DNA of 64,000 nucleotides from Dendrophyllia cribrosa. Taxonomy: Eukaryota; Cnidaria; Anthozoa; Scleractinia; Dendrophylliidae. The notes under the pieces were generated by a model that worked only from the letters and a program-made list of their open reading frames with translations, made no database searches and was not told the origin of the DNA. The position numbers and the translations under genes are program-made. The stretch is from assembly GCA_024195265.1 (NCBI GenBank), contig JAJLRJ010000007.1:25181934-25245933 (forward strand), in the 5' to 3' direction. Below are positions 44,951 through 56,976 of the stretch, in pieces (position 1 is the first letter of the stretch; each line of letters begins with the position of its first letter).

Positions 44951-47900
44951 ATGCAACACAATTTAACATGCAAAGTAATATCACTGAACGTTAGAGGAAT
45001 ACGAGATCAAGTTAAGAGAAGGAGCATTTTCACATATTTAAAGGATCAAAAAGCGAATGTTTATTTCCTCCAAGAAACGTACTCTGAATTAAACGATGAA
45101 AAAATTTGGCAAAATGAATGGGGTGGCAAAATGTACTTCTCCCATGGGTCGTGACATAGTAAAGGCACTTGCATATTAATAGATCCTTCGATCAATTGTA
45201 ACGTTGAATACGCTTTCAGTAACACAACAGGCAGAATCGTTCTTATCACAGTCAATATCAAAGGTTCAAAAATCTCTTTCTGTAATATTTACGCACCAAA
45301 CAATCCTACAGAACAACTAGAATTTTTTCAAGAGCTTAATAATATAATCATTGACAAATCTGAATTAACTAACCTTATTGTTGGAGGTGACTGGAATTGC
45401 ACACTAACCAAAAAGGACAAAAGGGGTGGAGCGCCATGGAAACCATCACAATTCAGTCAACTTTTGCTTGTGACAATGGAAATTTTTGATCTAGTAGATA
45501 TTCAAAGAGTACGCCATCCAAATTTGAAAGTATATTCTTATGTATCTAAAGCTTTCAACGTCAAATCTACATTAGATTTTTTCCTAATTGCAAAGAACTT
45601 GTCAAAACATGCTAAAAACACAGGAATTAAAACCTCGATAGCCCCGGACCATAAAACAGTTTATCTTTGTTTGTCGTGGCCAAACAACTCCCCGAGGGGA
45701 CTGGGGTTTTGGAAATTTAATAACACCTTATTGGAAGATAACAATTATTTATTTAAAATTCGTGAACTATTGCCACGACTTCGTAAGAAATATGATTACT
45801 TAGAAGACAAAAGATTAGTATGGGAATTAATCAAAATGGAAATACGTGAAAACACCATTTCTTTCACTAAAAGGAAAGCTAAGGCTGCTTTTAAAAGGGA
45901 AATGGAAATTTCTAAGTGGTTAGACGAGCTAGATCACAAAATTTGCAACAGTGATAACGTATTTGATATGGATCAGACTTTAAATGAATACGAGAACCTT
46001 AAAACGGAGATTCAATCAATATATGAAGAGAAGGGGCACGCGGCAATCTTTCGATCGAAATGCCGATGGGTGGAAAAAGGAGAGCGACCAACTAAATACT
46101 TTTTTAATCTAGAGGAGCAAAACTATAGTAAGAAGACCATTACCGAACTTGGTGACGATGACACAGATGAAACAATAAAGGAAGAGGCCATAATCTTAGA
46201 AACAATCGAGAAATTTTATGAAGATCTATATAGCTCCAAAACAACTGTATCCCAAGAGGCTTTCGATGAATTCATTAAGGATATTGAAATTCCAAAACTG
46301 AATAATGAAGACCAGAATCAAATAGAAGGGCCTCTCACCTTGGAGGAATGTAAAAAGGTGCTGGAAACATTCAAGGATAATAAATCACCAGGTGTTGACG
46401 GTTTTACCGCCGAGTTTTATAAGCATTTCTTCGATTTGATAGGAATCGATTTAATAGAAAGCTTAAATCAAGCATTTAAGGATGGAGAGCTCTCCATCTC
46501 GCAGAGAAGGGGAGTTATAACTTTGATACCCAAAGAAGATTCAAATTTACTGGATCTACAGAATTGGAGACCTATCACTCTATTGAACATCGATTATAAA
46601 ATTGCATCTAAAACATTGGCTAAAAGAATAGAATCAGTACTTCCAAAACTTGTTCATACGGATCAAACAGGTTTCATGAAAGGTCGATACATTGGGGAAA
46701 ACTTACGGTTAATAAATGATGTAATGGAATATACAATGTCAGAGAACAAAGGGGGAATTTTAGTATCATTAGATTTTAAAAAAGCGTTTGATACCTTGGA
46801 ATGGGAATTTATAATGAAGATATTAGACCTTTTCAATCTCGGTGATAATATTAAAAAATGGATCAAATTGTTCTATACAAATATTGAAAGCACAGTAGTG
46901 AATAATGGATTTGCCACTAACTGGTTTAAACCAACAAGAGGCGTCAGACAGGGCTGCCCGCTCTCCCCCTATCTTTTCATTCTGGGATCAGAAATACTAT
47001 CAAATAAACTTCGCCAGACAACCGAAATTAAAGGAATCAATTTATTTGGAACCACCGTCAAGGTTAGCCAATTCGCAGATGACACAAACCTATTCTGCGC
47101 TGATGTTACTTCTGTAGAAAACGCCCTTATCACGGTTACCAGATTTGGATCTATCTCAGGTTTAAAACTAAATGTAAAAAAGACTAAGGCGATGTGGTTG
47201 GGGAAGTGGTCTAAGAACAGAACCACACCATTACAATTAAAGTGGGTAAATGAACCTGTCAAAATATTGGGGGTTTACTTTTCGTATGATGAAAATAAGA
47301 ACAAGCATTTTAATTTTGATCTAAAGATCCAAAAATTACAAACGAGGTTGAATATGTGGAAAGGACGAAATTTAACACTGCTTGGAAAAGTTTTAATTAT
47401 AAAATCTCTTGGGTTATCACAAATGGTCTATTCAGCATCTAACGTCAACGTTCCTACCGAAACGAATCGCACCATCAAAAGCAAACTTTTTGGTTTTCTC
47501 TGGAACAATAAAAATGATAAAATCAAAAGAAAAAGCCTGTATCAAGATTATGATAAAGGAGGAATCCGAATGGTCGATGTTGATTTAATGATTAAGGGAC
47601 TAAGACTTTCATGGATATCAAGACTCTTAGATTCCGATGGTCAAAATTGGAAATCTATACCGGATCATTTCTTTAAAAAACTTGGAGGATTAAACTTTCT
47701 GCTTAGATGTAATTACGATGCAAAATATGTAGACCCTAAACTACCTTCTTTTTATAAAGATATTTTATCCTTTTTTGCGGAACTCAAGTCTCAATACAAA
47801 TATGAGCAGGGTCACGAAACAATCCTTTTTAATAATAGAGCTATACTAATCGAAGGAAAGCCCTTCTTCTTACGGGAATGGTTTTCTAAAGGAATTATTT

Positions 47901-48685
47901 GCATCAAGGATCTTCTAAACGAAAATGGACAAGTTATGCCCTTCCATGAATTTCGAACGAAATATGGATGCAACACTAACTTTCTAAACTTTTACCAAGT
48001 AATTAAGGCCATCCCTGAAACACTATTGACCAGGGCTCGTAACATGGAACCCCCTATTAAAGAACATTTTTTAGGAAATTATACTAAGCTTCAGTTAGCT
48101 GAAAATATTTCGATAGATCTGAGGAAGGCTAAGGCAAAAGAATTCTACTGGCTATTAAATATCAAAATCAATAACACTCTTCCTTCTGGCCCCCAAAAAT
48201 GGAGTAATAATTTAAATCTAAATCAGTCCGAATGGGAGCACATTTTTAAATCATTCAACCGTCAATGTAAAGAAAATAAAATGAAAGAGTTTAATTACAA
48301 ATTTATACACAGAATCATAGTTACCAAGAAAGAATTATGTCGTTTTGGAATCAAATAAGATAGTAATTGCTTATACTGTGGAAATGAGGATTCTATTGAA
48401 CATACTTTTATATTCTGCCAATTTTCTAAGGCTTTCCAGCGTAGGGTCATAAAGTGGTTCAACGAGGCCAATCATACCAACCTACAACCATCTACGAAAG
48501 AAATTTTATTTGGATTATTCCCCAGTACATCATTTGCCAGTAAATCTCTTTTAAGATTATTTAACTACACCTTGCTATATATGCGCTATTATATTTACAC
48601 TAATAAACTCCATAACAGATCAATCACTCTCCTAGATTTTGTGAATAAAGTAAGTACAAAATATAAAATAGAAAACATAAACTAG
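44951..48685 (+). pseudogene. LINE ORF2 (endonuclease, reverse transcriptase, CCHC) with two in-frame stops
   Basis: One frame runs from ATG 44951 to TAG 48683-48685 (1245 codons) and is interrupted only by TGA at 45152-45154 and TAA at 48356-48358. The N-terminal apurinic-type endonuclease has SLNVRGIRD, QETYS, GGDWNCTL and APDHK. The reverse transcriptase has IPKEDSNLLDLQNWRPITLL, the catalytic SLDFKKAFDT and FADDTNLF, plus RQGCPLSPYLF. After the second stop a C-terminal zinc knuckle (CLYCGNEDSIEHTFIFC) follows. Both stops are single-base lesions, so the copy is young but dead for full-length ORF2. The endonuclease plus CCHC layout fits the L1/Tx1 group. Confidence 0.85.
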
Positions 48686-48728
48686 AATCTAATTCTCTTA
48701 TTTAATTATTTAACTATTGAAAATGCTT

Positions 48729-49568
48729 AGCTGTTAGGCTAAGATGAAAGTTTTGGAGGATGCTCTTTTTATGCTAATCAGCGTTTCCATAGCAATGGTA
48801 AACAAATATGGCGAAAAACAGTTTTTCCTAATTATCTTTCGATTTTGGGGCTACCCGCGATAAGCGAATAAATTTGCTATAATCTACACAGTATAGCACA
48901 CTAAATTGGAAAATTTCAAATAAATTAAACTGTTCAATTTTGAATAAATTGCTGAAACATTTTTAACACGTGTTTTTTCATGTTTGAATTAAAAGTGGTC
49001 ATTACATTCCATAGGTCTCACAAATTATCATTAAATTATCACAGAAAGTTTACTCAGACTTACATTATTACTCCCTGCAAATAGCTCTGACTAACTCCTT
49101 GGCAATAAAGAGATCGAGCTTTTCATTCAAATGCAGTTTTTCTTGACGTTTTCCCTCTTTTTAAACTGCACTTGAATGATAAGCTCGATCACTTTATTGC
49201 CGATAAATTAGTCAGAACTATTTGCACGGAGTAATAATGTAAGTCTCAGTAAACTTTCTGTGATAATTTAATGATAATTTGTGAGACCTATGAAATGTTT
49301 TAACCGCTTATATTTTAAACATGAAAAAACACGTATTAAAATGTTTTAGCGATTCAAAATTAAACAGTTTACTATGTTTGAAATTTTCCCATTTAGTGTG
49401 CTACACTGTGTAGATTATAGCGCATATATTCGCTCGTCGCGGGTAGCCCCAAAATCGAAAGATAGTTAGGAAAAACTGTTTTTCGCCATATTCGTTTACT
49501 GTTGCTATGGAAACGCTGATTAGCATAAAAGGAGCATCATCCAAAACTTTCATCTTAGCCTAACAGCT
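48729..49568. mobile_element. 840-bp hairpin (foldback) element
   Basis: A nearly perfect palindrome with arms of about 405 bp. AGCTGTTAGGCTAAGATGAA on the left pairs with TTCATCTTAGCCTAACAGCT on the right; the axis is near 49148 with a loop of about 20 bases. It contains no ORF. Target duplication was not resolved. It directly follows the LINE 3' end. Confidence 0.85.
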
Positions 49569-50164
49569 GATATCAAATTCAGATTCATTGAGCTAAAGTA
49601 AGATGATGTATAAGTGCATTCAAAAAGGGAAGTGTGCCCCCCCCCCCAAAAAAAAACTACTTGGAGCCACCTTAAGAAAATTATTTTGAAGTACTCTTTT
49701 GGTCCCGAATCGCTAATCACACGTGTGAGCGTTAGAAAAAGAGAAATTTCTTTGCTTTGCAGTATAAACAAATAATCCAAGCGGCTCGTGATATTTTGAG
49801 ACAATTTTAAAATATTACTCGAGGTATTTATACCCCATTCAAATACCCCTTGAAACCATTGTATTACCTTTACTAATTTGCTTCTTATTAGTACTACTAG
49901 TACTGCATGATAATTTTGACACATTTGTACACTATTGCAGTTAAGGCCTCATTAATTAATTTTTAATTCAACCATCTATTTTCTGACACTATTTGAAACG
50001 GTTTTATGGCACTTTTAATTTAGTACAGAGTGTATTCTGCTTTTGACATCATTAAAATTGAATTTTTAAAACAGTCATCATGGCCTGTATATTTATCATA
50101 ATGAATATTGCTGACGTAACACCAGTATTTTTTAATGATTTAATTTAAATTTCTAAAAGTGGTC
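49569..50164. other. Interior of the CACTG element, no gene
   Basis: AT-rich, with a C-run then an A-run at about 49638-49654. Nothing else recognised. Confidence 0.5.
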
Positions 50165-50860
50165 AAGATATTTGACACACTTTTCACACCAATCGTAGAC
50201 AATGTGATTACGCCTTGGACAAACCTTTGATAGTGGACAAAATAAAAGCGAATTGAATATCACATTTAACTTGCGTCAAAGGCATATGTCAAATATGTGG
50301 TAAAGATGGCCTTTGTCACCGTTACCACTATATAAAGGCGGGATCAAAGATGGCCTTTGACGAGTGTCAAATGTGTGTAAAGCACATGGCAAAGACGATT
50401 CACTTTTGACAAGCCTTTGACACATGTCTCAGACATATTTGACTACATCTTTGATCAGCCTTTGACACGCGTCGCAGACGGATTTGACTACACATTTGGT
50501 CAACCTTTGGCACGCGTCGCAGACGGATTTGACCAAACACCTTTGTTCAACCTTTGACACGCGTCACAGATGGATTTGACCACACGCCTTTGATCTACCT
50601 TTGTCACAAATCACAGACGAATTTGACTAAACCTTTGACAAACCTTTGATAATGGACAAAGGTGAATCAAATGTAATCTTTGATGCGCGTCAAAGGTATA
50701 TGTCAAAGATGTGGTAAAGACGGCCTTTACCACCTTTACCACTATGTCAAAGGCGACATCAAAGATGATCTTTGACGCGCGTCACAGGTGTGCAAAGATG
50801 TAGCAAAGGAGGTCTTTGATACGCCTTTGACCACACATTTGATCGTCCGCAAAGACGATT
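50165..50860. repeat. Right subterminal array of CTTTGAC palindromes
   Basis: More than 20 copies of CTTTGAC/GTCAAAG-type motifs with CACGCGTC or GCGCGTC spacers (for example near 50507, 50556, 50690, 50775), matching the array at 34375-34890. Spacing is about 50-60 bp. Confidence 0.85.
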
Positions 50861-50872
50861 TTTCGTGCAGTG

Positions 50873-51490
50873 AAAGTGGTCTAATTGGCCAATATCAACG
50901 CACATCCTCGGTCTTTTCTTGAGTGGTAAGGGTACACCATGACCATACTCCAATCGGTGCTGCCGTGCCATCTTAAATCTATACTCGTAAAGGCCTGGTA
51001 TATAAAGCTGAATTTGTTTGAATGGTACAAGATCTGCCATAACAGATAAGATCTGTCTACGCGTTTCCCAGCTAGAAGCATTTTGGTAAGTGTCTGCTGG
51101 ATGTTCTTCACTGAGATGCAATGCCTTTTCAACCAAATTAGATGCTTTCAACGCTTCCCACAAAGGAGCAGCAGCTCCCGGTGCGATGACATTCAGCGCT
51201 GCCACAACTGAATGTTTCACTTTTAATACATGGCTGCTTTTAGTTCGAACATTTGCCTCCTCCTATCTTTTCTTGTACGGTCCAATGCTACTAGCGTTAC
51301 AACTTCTCAAGAACTTGTTCATCTTTAACCATTGGACACTTCATTTAACGGCTTCAGCTGCTTCGTTTCCATTGGAGGTCTCGCCGCTACTGCTGGCACT
51401 GCCGCTTCCCACTGGGAGGTACATGGTTAAGTCTTGCTCAATAGTGAGATCACTCATTTCATGGCATAGCTGCTCGTCTTAGTCACTGTC
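50873..51490 (-). pseudogene. Copy 2 of the element A transposase gene, N-proximal part of exon 3
   Basis: The minus-strand frame KHSVVAALNVIAPG to RMCVDIGQLDHF aligns to element A exon 3 (SSWETRRQILS against KNVKTQILSLY; KMARQHRLEYGHGVP against RARAHAKMHNPGAP). Upstream the reading frame carries stops (TAG near 51258, TGA near 51340), so the piece is decayed. It is cut at 50873 by the CACTG element and resumes at 34351. Confidence 0.7.
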
Positions 51491-52416
51491 ATTATCCTAT
51501 AATTAAGAGCGTGTCCACGAGAGGACCAGGCAGGGGTGACACATGCCATCTCACCGATTTCACTGAAACTTGGCCAGATTGAAGGATCTACCTAATAACT
51601 CAAAAAGCCGAAACGGTTTGAAAATTGCAATTTTCCGGGGGGAGTTACACCACCCCCCTTACTTTTTTACATGGATTTCTTTAAAAACTACACTAAATAA
51701 GGGTAAAAGTAGGGAGCTCTTACACTTGCATAATTCATCCAATTCAATTGTAGTTGCACACCAGTATAATTACGTATTTCCTGAGTTATGTGCGGGAGTT
51801 TCATGTAATTTAATTGATTACCTGTCAATCAATGTAAGTTAATAATTACCTATGTAAAATGGCATAGCAAAATATGGTGATTTTGAGGCCAAATATCTCA
51901 AGTGGCCAAGTCCCCCCCAAATAGATACCGATATCACGGTTCAGTTCCACCTTTGGCCTGTACGAATTATTAAAAAAAAATTTGGGACCTGCTATTTTCT
52001 GTTCGCAGGTCGAGCTCAAACCCTGCACATCTTGCACAAGATTTTAGTTTAATGACTAACGTCGTAAAAGTTCCTGTACAAACCGAAATCGCAGATAAGC
52101 CACAATCCCAATTTGGAAGCTCAAATTTTGAAAAATAAAATAAAGACAAGAAAGTTTGAAGTTCCAGTGAAGTTCTAGTTACATAAAAACAAGGACAAAC
52201 AAGTACGGTTTCAAAACACTGATAGAGCGGTTGCGAACTTTCATATGCATTAAGTCTTTAGATAACAAAATTTCGCTTGTCATACCTTCTTTTCTTTTGA
52301 GTTCACTATTCTTAAACTTAAGATGCTCTCTTGGTACTAATTTGTCAAGATTATCACTTATAAACACTCCATCACATTGAAATTCCTAGGCGATTGAAAA
52401 CGACACGAACAAGTGC

Positions 52417-52750
52417 TTAGTAGCCAAGCTTTGAAATGTGGAGAAGAGTCTCGGCATCACAACACATAAAATACTGTCGATTATCAGGTCGATTATATTG
52501 CCACAGCAAAAGGAATACTTGGGAGCGAATTAAAGTGTCTCCCTCACTCAATCGTTTGATGTGTTGATCTAGTAACTCTCGGGTAGATGACTTAATAATA
52601 GTTGTGTAAGTTTTCGCTAAACTTAGTAGCAGTTGACGAACTATGTGGCTGAAAGGTGAACGGGTGAAACGTGACATCAGTGGGTAACGTTTTAAAACAG
52701 ATGTCACCTCAAAATCAACATTTGCAGCCCTTGCAATGCTAAAAATAGAA
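52417..52750 (-). other. Open segment of unknown origin in element B
   Basis: After a possible acceptor (TTCTATTTTTAG region) the minus strand is open for about 105 codons, containing STRELLDQHIKRLSEGDTL and LLWQYNRPDNRQYF. The composition is protein-like. It could be an exon of the element's original gene, but I do not recognise it. Confidence 0.3.
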
Positions 52751-53701
52751 TAATTTCTGCTGGACTATTTAAATAAACATCGGAGCGACCAATTATATAT
52801 ACTTGCACTTTACAAGTCGGACTTCCGTTTAGTTGTTTACTTCCTGAATCACGATCCGCCGTCTATCAGTACATGTATCAGTCTTCGATCTATATTGCAT
52901 GCCGTAAAGCTTTAACTTCTTTTCATTTATTTACTTTGTAGCTTCCTCGCCTTGCTCACTCAGAAAACCTGAATAAGATGCATTTTGGGTGAACTAATGT
53001 GTGTGTTAACGGTTTTGAGCAACCTACCGGGTCGACACTGTGTTGCGTGACTCCTTGTTTGCCAACGGACCGCCAAGGAGTTCCCGCGCATTAAAAACTA
53101 TTTTCAAGTTACTGCACTTTCCGAAACGATCTGCATGAACAGATGCTCATTACCTAAATTAAACTAAATTTCGGAAGTAATGATAGATTGGTTACTGTGT
53201 TGGTTTCCTTTTCTGAACGTAACACATACCAATGTCCGTTATACATAATTTCAGCCTCCGCGATAAAGTAAACAAATCACACTGTTGTTTGCATTGACAT
53301 TTCTCCACTACATGAGTGCTCTCTTTCGAAAATTCAATTGAACCGTTCACCCTCTGTGGAAAGTAAAAAAGATCCACTGCACAGCTCAACAAAAGTGTCA
53401 ACTAATTCACGGATTCTGGCCACTGTTTATTAAAATAACTCTGGCTTATATAATCATCAGTAATTGATTCTTTGGTTTGATAAGTGTCAACGGAGGTAAT
53501 CAGTTTCCCGACCTTTTGTTGAAGTTGTTGTTAATTTGTTTTTCAAACTCACGTTCCCATTTTCCAAAGTACGTTTTCACGTAGTCAAATTCCTCTGGTA
53601 TTCTAATACAACAAGTTCTCCAATGAATAAATTTTTAACGCCTCGTTCACTGAAATCTGACCAGCCTAAACCGCCTGCGTCACGCTCGTCGTGGTGTGTA
53701 A

Positions 53702-54100
53702 GCTAGGGGACCTTAAAAACCTGCCTTCTGCAGAGGAAGGATGGGCCCTTAAAAAGGTCAGAAGTGCAGTAACCTTTTCCGAAAATGTGAGAAACTATTT
53801 ACGGGAGGTGTTCATGCTGGGGGAAGAGACAGGTCAGAAGGCTAACCCGTAGAGATGTACACTGTAGCAACCCGCATGAAGAGGTTGTGGGACAGTAACG
53901 GGAAGAAGAGATTCCAGAAAAAGGAGTGGTTGACCACTGCGCAGATTTCCCGCTATTTCAGCAGGCTATCAACCCTCAATAAAAGTGGTAGACTGCTTCG
54001 TGATACAGCTGCAGCACCTTCCTATGCAGATGACGATATTTTGACAGAGGCCACTGCCATCCGGACAAGGCAACAGATCATGCGCGAGTTAGAATTGTAG
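53702..54100 (+). pseudogene. C-terminal fragment of an element A-family transposase, inside element B
   Basis: Plus-strand segments GWALKKVRSAVTFSENVRNY and, after an in-frame TAG near 53850 and a frameshift, MKRLWDSNGKKRFQKKEWLT to ISRYFSRL align to the element A C-terminus (GWALHTTRGGATRFSENVKD; LFGREEWISKTQVQGYFSRL). It ends with TAG at 54098-54100. Orientation is opposite to copy 2, so it belongs to element B or its inner element. Confidence 0.7.
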
Positions 54101-56416
54101 TAATACTGAACTGTTAAATGAATATAAATTATAATACCAACGCTTCCATTTTCTACATGTTGGTCGGTTTCCAAGTTTTTTCGTATCATTGCTTGTTTTA
54201 TTTCTATTTCGCTTTAAATACATAAGTTGTAAATTAGCGGAGGCGGCCCTGTCTGTCTGACGATCAACAAGGAGGCTCAAAAGTTAGTCACGCCATACGC
54301 TACACTGGGAACCTAAACATCAATACTCACATTAGTTCGCTCAAAATGTTTTCGATGTAGGTTTTCCGAGTGAGCAAGGCGAGGAAGCCACAATTCAGCT
54401 ATATGGAGGTGTTTAACGTTTTATGATACGTGACTTAGATAGACGTGGGCTCGCGGTTTTCTGGAAGTAAGCAGATCAAAACACCACCTCGCAGTTTTCG
54501 ATGCCATATTGAAATGTATGCACGACAGCCAAGTCCTCACACAAATCACTGTGAGCTACAAATCACTTCATTTTGTCGGGCTACGCCCCCCTCTGGTGCT
54601 AGCTTCTAGTACCACTTTGTGAATAATTTTGGCGGAGAAAATTCGCGCATATATATTTTAAATCATCTACCTGAAAGCCAGTAGAAAAATAATAAGTGGG
54701 TAGTAGACTCTAAGTTTGTTAGTATTGTAAATGGCGAAAAAGAGTATTGTGATTTTTGTTAAGCCTATTTACTTATTTTTCTCAGTATTGTAACTATTGT
54801 AATGTACTGTTAATCCTATTTAACAGTGATTTAATTATATTATTAGCATTGCAAATAATTATAAGTATTATTAGTAAGGTTAGTATTGTAAGTTGCGTTT
54901 TACCAAATAATGATAGAAAAATATATATTAAAAATAGTCAGTAGATCAAGATATGAAACAAGTTGTCTTTTAGCTGCGACTGTTATCACCTTCACGGCAA
55001 TACTTATCCATTGGATTATTGAACTCCTCTTCTGCTGCATCCCTAGAAAGTAGATCAGGTGTGTTGTGATGCCCAGACTCCTCTCCACATTTCAAAGCTT
55101 GGCTACTAAGCACTCGTTTGTATTGTTTTCAATCGCCTAAGAATTTCAATGTCATGGAGTGTTTAGAAGTGATAATCTTGACAAATTAGTACCAAGAGAG
55201 CATCTTAAGTTTAAGAATAGTGAACTCAAAAGAAAAGAAGGTATGACAAGCGAAATTTTGTTATCTAAAGACTTAATGCATATGAAAGTTCGCAACCGCT
55301 GTATCAGTGTTTTGAAACCGTACTTGTTTGTCCTTGTTTTTATGTAAGCTTAACTAGAACTTCACTGGAACTTCAAACTTTCTTGTCTTTATTTTATTTT
55401 TCAAAATTTGAGCTTCCAAATTGGGATTGTGGCTTATCTGCGATTTCGGTTTGTACAGGAACTTTTACGGCGTTAGTCATTAAACTAAAATCTTCTGCAA
55501 GATGTGCAGGGTTTGAGCTCGACCTGCGAACAGAAAATAGCAGGTCCCAAATTTTTTTTTAATAATTCGTACAGGCCAAAGGTGGAACTGAACCGTGATA
55601 TCGGTATCTATTTGGGGGGGACTTGGCCACTTGAGATATTTGGCCTCAAAATCACCATATTTTGCTATGCCATTTTACATAGGTAATTATTAACTTACAT
55701 TGATTGACAGGTAATCAATTAAATTACATGAAACTCCCGCACATAACTCAGGAAATACGTAATTATACTGGTGTGCAACTACAATTGAATTGGATGAATT
55801 ATGCAAGTTTAAGAGCTCCCTACTTTTACCCTTATTTAGTGTAGTTTTTAAAGGAAAAAAGTAAGGGGGGTGGTGTAACTCCCCCCGGAAAATTGCAATT
55901 TTCAAACCGTTTCGGCTTTTTGAGTTATTAGGTAGATCCTTCAATCTGGCCAAGTTTCAGTGAAATCGGTGAGATGGCATGTGTCACCCCTGCCTGGTCC
56001 TCTCGTGGACTTGCTCTTAATTTGAGTGTCAGCAGACCATAATTATGAGTATTTTTTCTTAGGGATAGTGGAGCGTAACGCTGAACGGACGAGTATGTTT
56101 GAGAGGAGCACACGCAAATGTTTCAACACGACATATGACATGAGCTCACACTGGTGTGTTTAACGTTTAACTCGATAATCTCTGAGAGAAGATAGGGGTA
56201 CCATGTTCTAGATCCTTACAATCTTATATTAAATCTAAAATGACATTTTGAATACACTGGAAGACTTTTTTGTTGAATCGATTACTTGTATTTTTAATAG
56301 CCCAATCCTATGGAACACTCGAATACCCGATATAGCGTTGTAGCTGGGTTAAAAGTCGGTGTATAATTTTTTTTAAGTGATCCTGCATGTAAGAACTAAT
56401 ATCGTTAAGTCCTTAC

Positions 56417-56565
56417 TGAATATTTTATTGCAACTTGAAATAAACCAGTGGATTGTTCTTCCTGGCCAGGATCTTCAGACACTGTTTCAACTTCCCCTTC
56501 TCCTATAACTCGCGTGACCTCCGCAGGTTTCTGGTCCAGTTGTTTCCTGCACTGCACACACATAG
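56417..56565 (-). pseudogene. Copy 2 transposase gene, exon 2
   Basis: After the acceptor TTTTTATTTCAG the minus strand reads MCVQCRKQLDQKPAEV, the counterpart of ICTACRKKHKEK in element A exon 2, and ends at TCA|GTAAGG. Without splicing it reaches a stop at 56405. The zinc-binding CxxC is kept. Confidence 0.6.
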
Positions 56566-56638
56566 CTGAAATAAAAAACGATAATGTTGTTACTCCAGAC
56601 TGCGGGCCATCTCTTTTTTTCCTTTTAGTCATTCTAGT

Positions 56639-56748
56639 GAGAATGCATGCGCGAGCAGCGAAGCCACGAGGCGCGTGGATCGAGAGTATCAGCTTGAGGA
56701 AAGACGCCCTCGATCCACGCACCTTGTCGCTCGCTCGTCACATTCTCA
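56639..56748. mobile_element. Small foldback in intron 1 of copy 2
   Basis: TGAGAATG...GCGCGTGGATCGAG and CTCGATCCACGCACC...CATTCTCA form inverted arms of about 45 bp around a short spacer. The target duplication is unclear. Confidence 0.55.
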
Positions 56749-56764
56749 AAATCGTTCAACTTAC

Positions 56765-56976
56765 ATGATCCAACAGGAATCAGAACTTTGGTCTGCTTTA
56801 ACAGTTTCTCAGCCTGAACAAGAGTTATTCCCTGCTCTCCTCTTGCGGACTTGTGAGATGCCCACTCACTCGGGCAGGCACAGTTTGTCTTATTGCATCT
56901 CCATCGAATGCCAAATCTTTCCCTGTGACGCAGGCATATTGTTGTTCCCAGAAGAAGTTCATTAACCTCAAAAACA
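56765..56976 (-). pseudogene. Copy 2 transposase gene, exon 1 (zinc module)
   Basis: The minus-strand exon lies between TTTTTAAAG and CAT|GTAAGT and encodes CLRHRERFGIRW to NKTNCACPSEWASH to VLIPVGS. This matches element A exon 1 (CPKHREGLGRFW, SCQYPGH, NAGVGS), including the exon-end position. The N-terminal part of the module is missing. A G-rich tract lies just upstream at 57042-57064. Confidence 0.65.

Larger units (their letters stand above)
43780..48728 (+). mobile_element. L1/Tx1-type LINE, nearly full length
   Basis: Two ORFs in LINE order: an RRM/coiled-coil ORF1 and an endonuclease/reverse-transcriptase ORF2. A short GC-rich leader precedes them and a short 3' UTR follows. Boundaries are approximate: the start is where the inverted arm ends (GGGGAGAGCATGC) and the end is where the 840-bp hairpin begins. 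No clear poly(A) tail or target duplication was seen. Confidence 0.75.
34352..50872. mobile_element. 16.5-kb EnSpm/CACTA-like element (CACTG termini)
   Basis: Left end CACTGCACGAAATAT and right end ATTTTTCGTGCAGTG are inverted. AAA flanks both (34349-34351 and 50873-50875). Both ends carry dense CTTTGAC/GTCAAAG subterminal arrays. The insertion splits copy 2. Removing it, with one AAA, brings LDHF (50.9 kb side) directly in frame with LTFITS (34.3 kb side), matching LDHF/VEHF-IDF in the family. CACTR termini, a 3-bp duplication and subterminal repeats are hallmarks of EnSpm/CACTA. No CACTA transposase is seen, so it is non-autonomous or its genes were displaced by later insertions (Harbinger, LINE, hairpin). 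A short ATG exon with a donor (ATGAAAAG|GTAAGT, 35158-35165) may begin a lost cargo gene. Confidence 0.7.
51507..56016. mobile_element. Element B: 4.5-kb TTAA element with 0.96-kb inverted repeats
   Basis: TTAA at 51503-51506 and 56017-56020 flanks termini beginning GAGC, with GTCCACGAGAGGACCAGGCA shared. The arms 51507 to about 52465 and about 55057 to 56016 pair at roughly 95 percent. It sits in intron 2 of copy 2. Inside is a second inverted pair (about 52942-53070 and 54270-54391; GCTTCCTCGCCTTGCTCACTC). Between these lies a decayed C-terminal transposase piece of the element A family. The 62-codon open frames in each arm (52179-52367, 55159-55347) are copies of one another. Confidence 0.85.

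Noticed and set aside
45152..48358. TGA and TAA in LINE ORF2 as programmed recoding
   Set aside because: There is one stop in the endonuclease and one before the zinc knuckle, with no recoding signal seen. Ordinary decay is simpler.
34303..50873. The two CTTTGAC arrays as independent satellites
   Set aside because: Shared inverted termini, the AAA duplication and frame continuity across the empty site explain both as the ends of one element.
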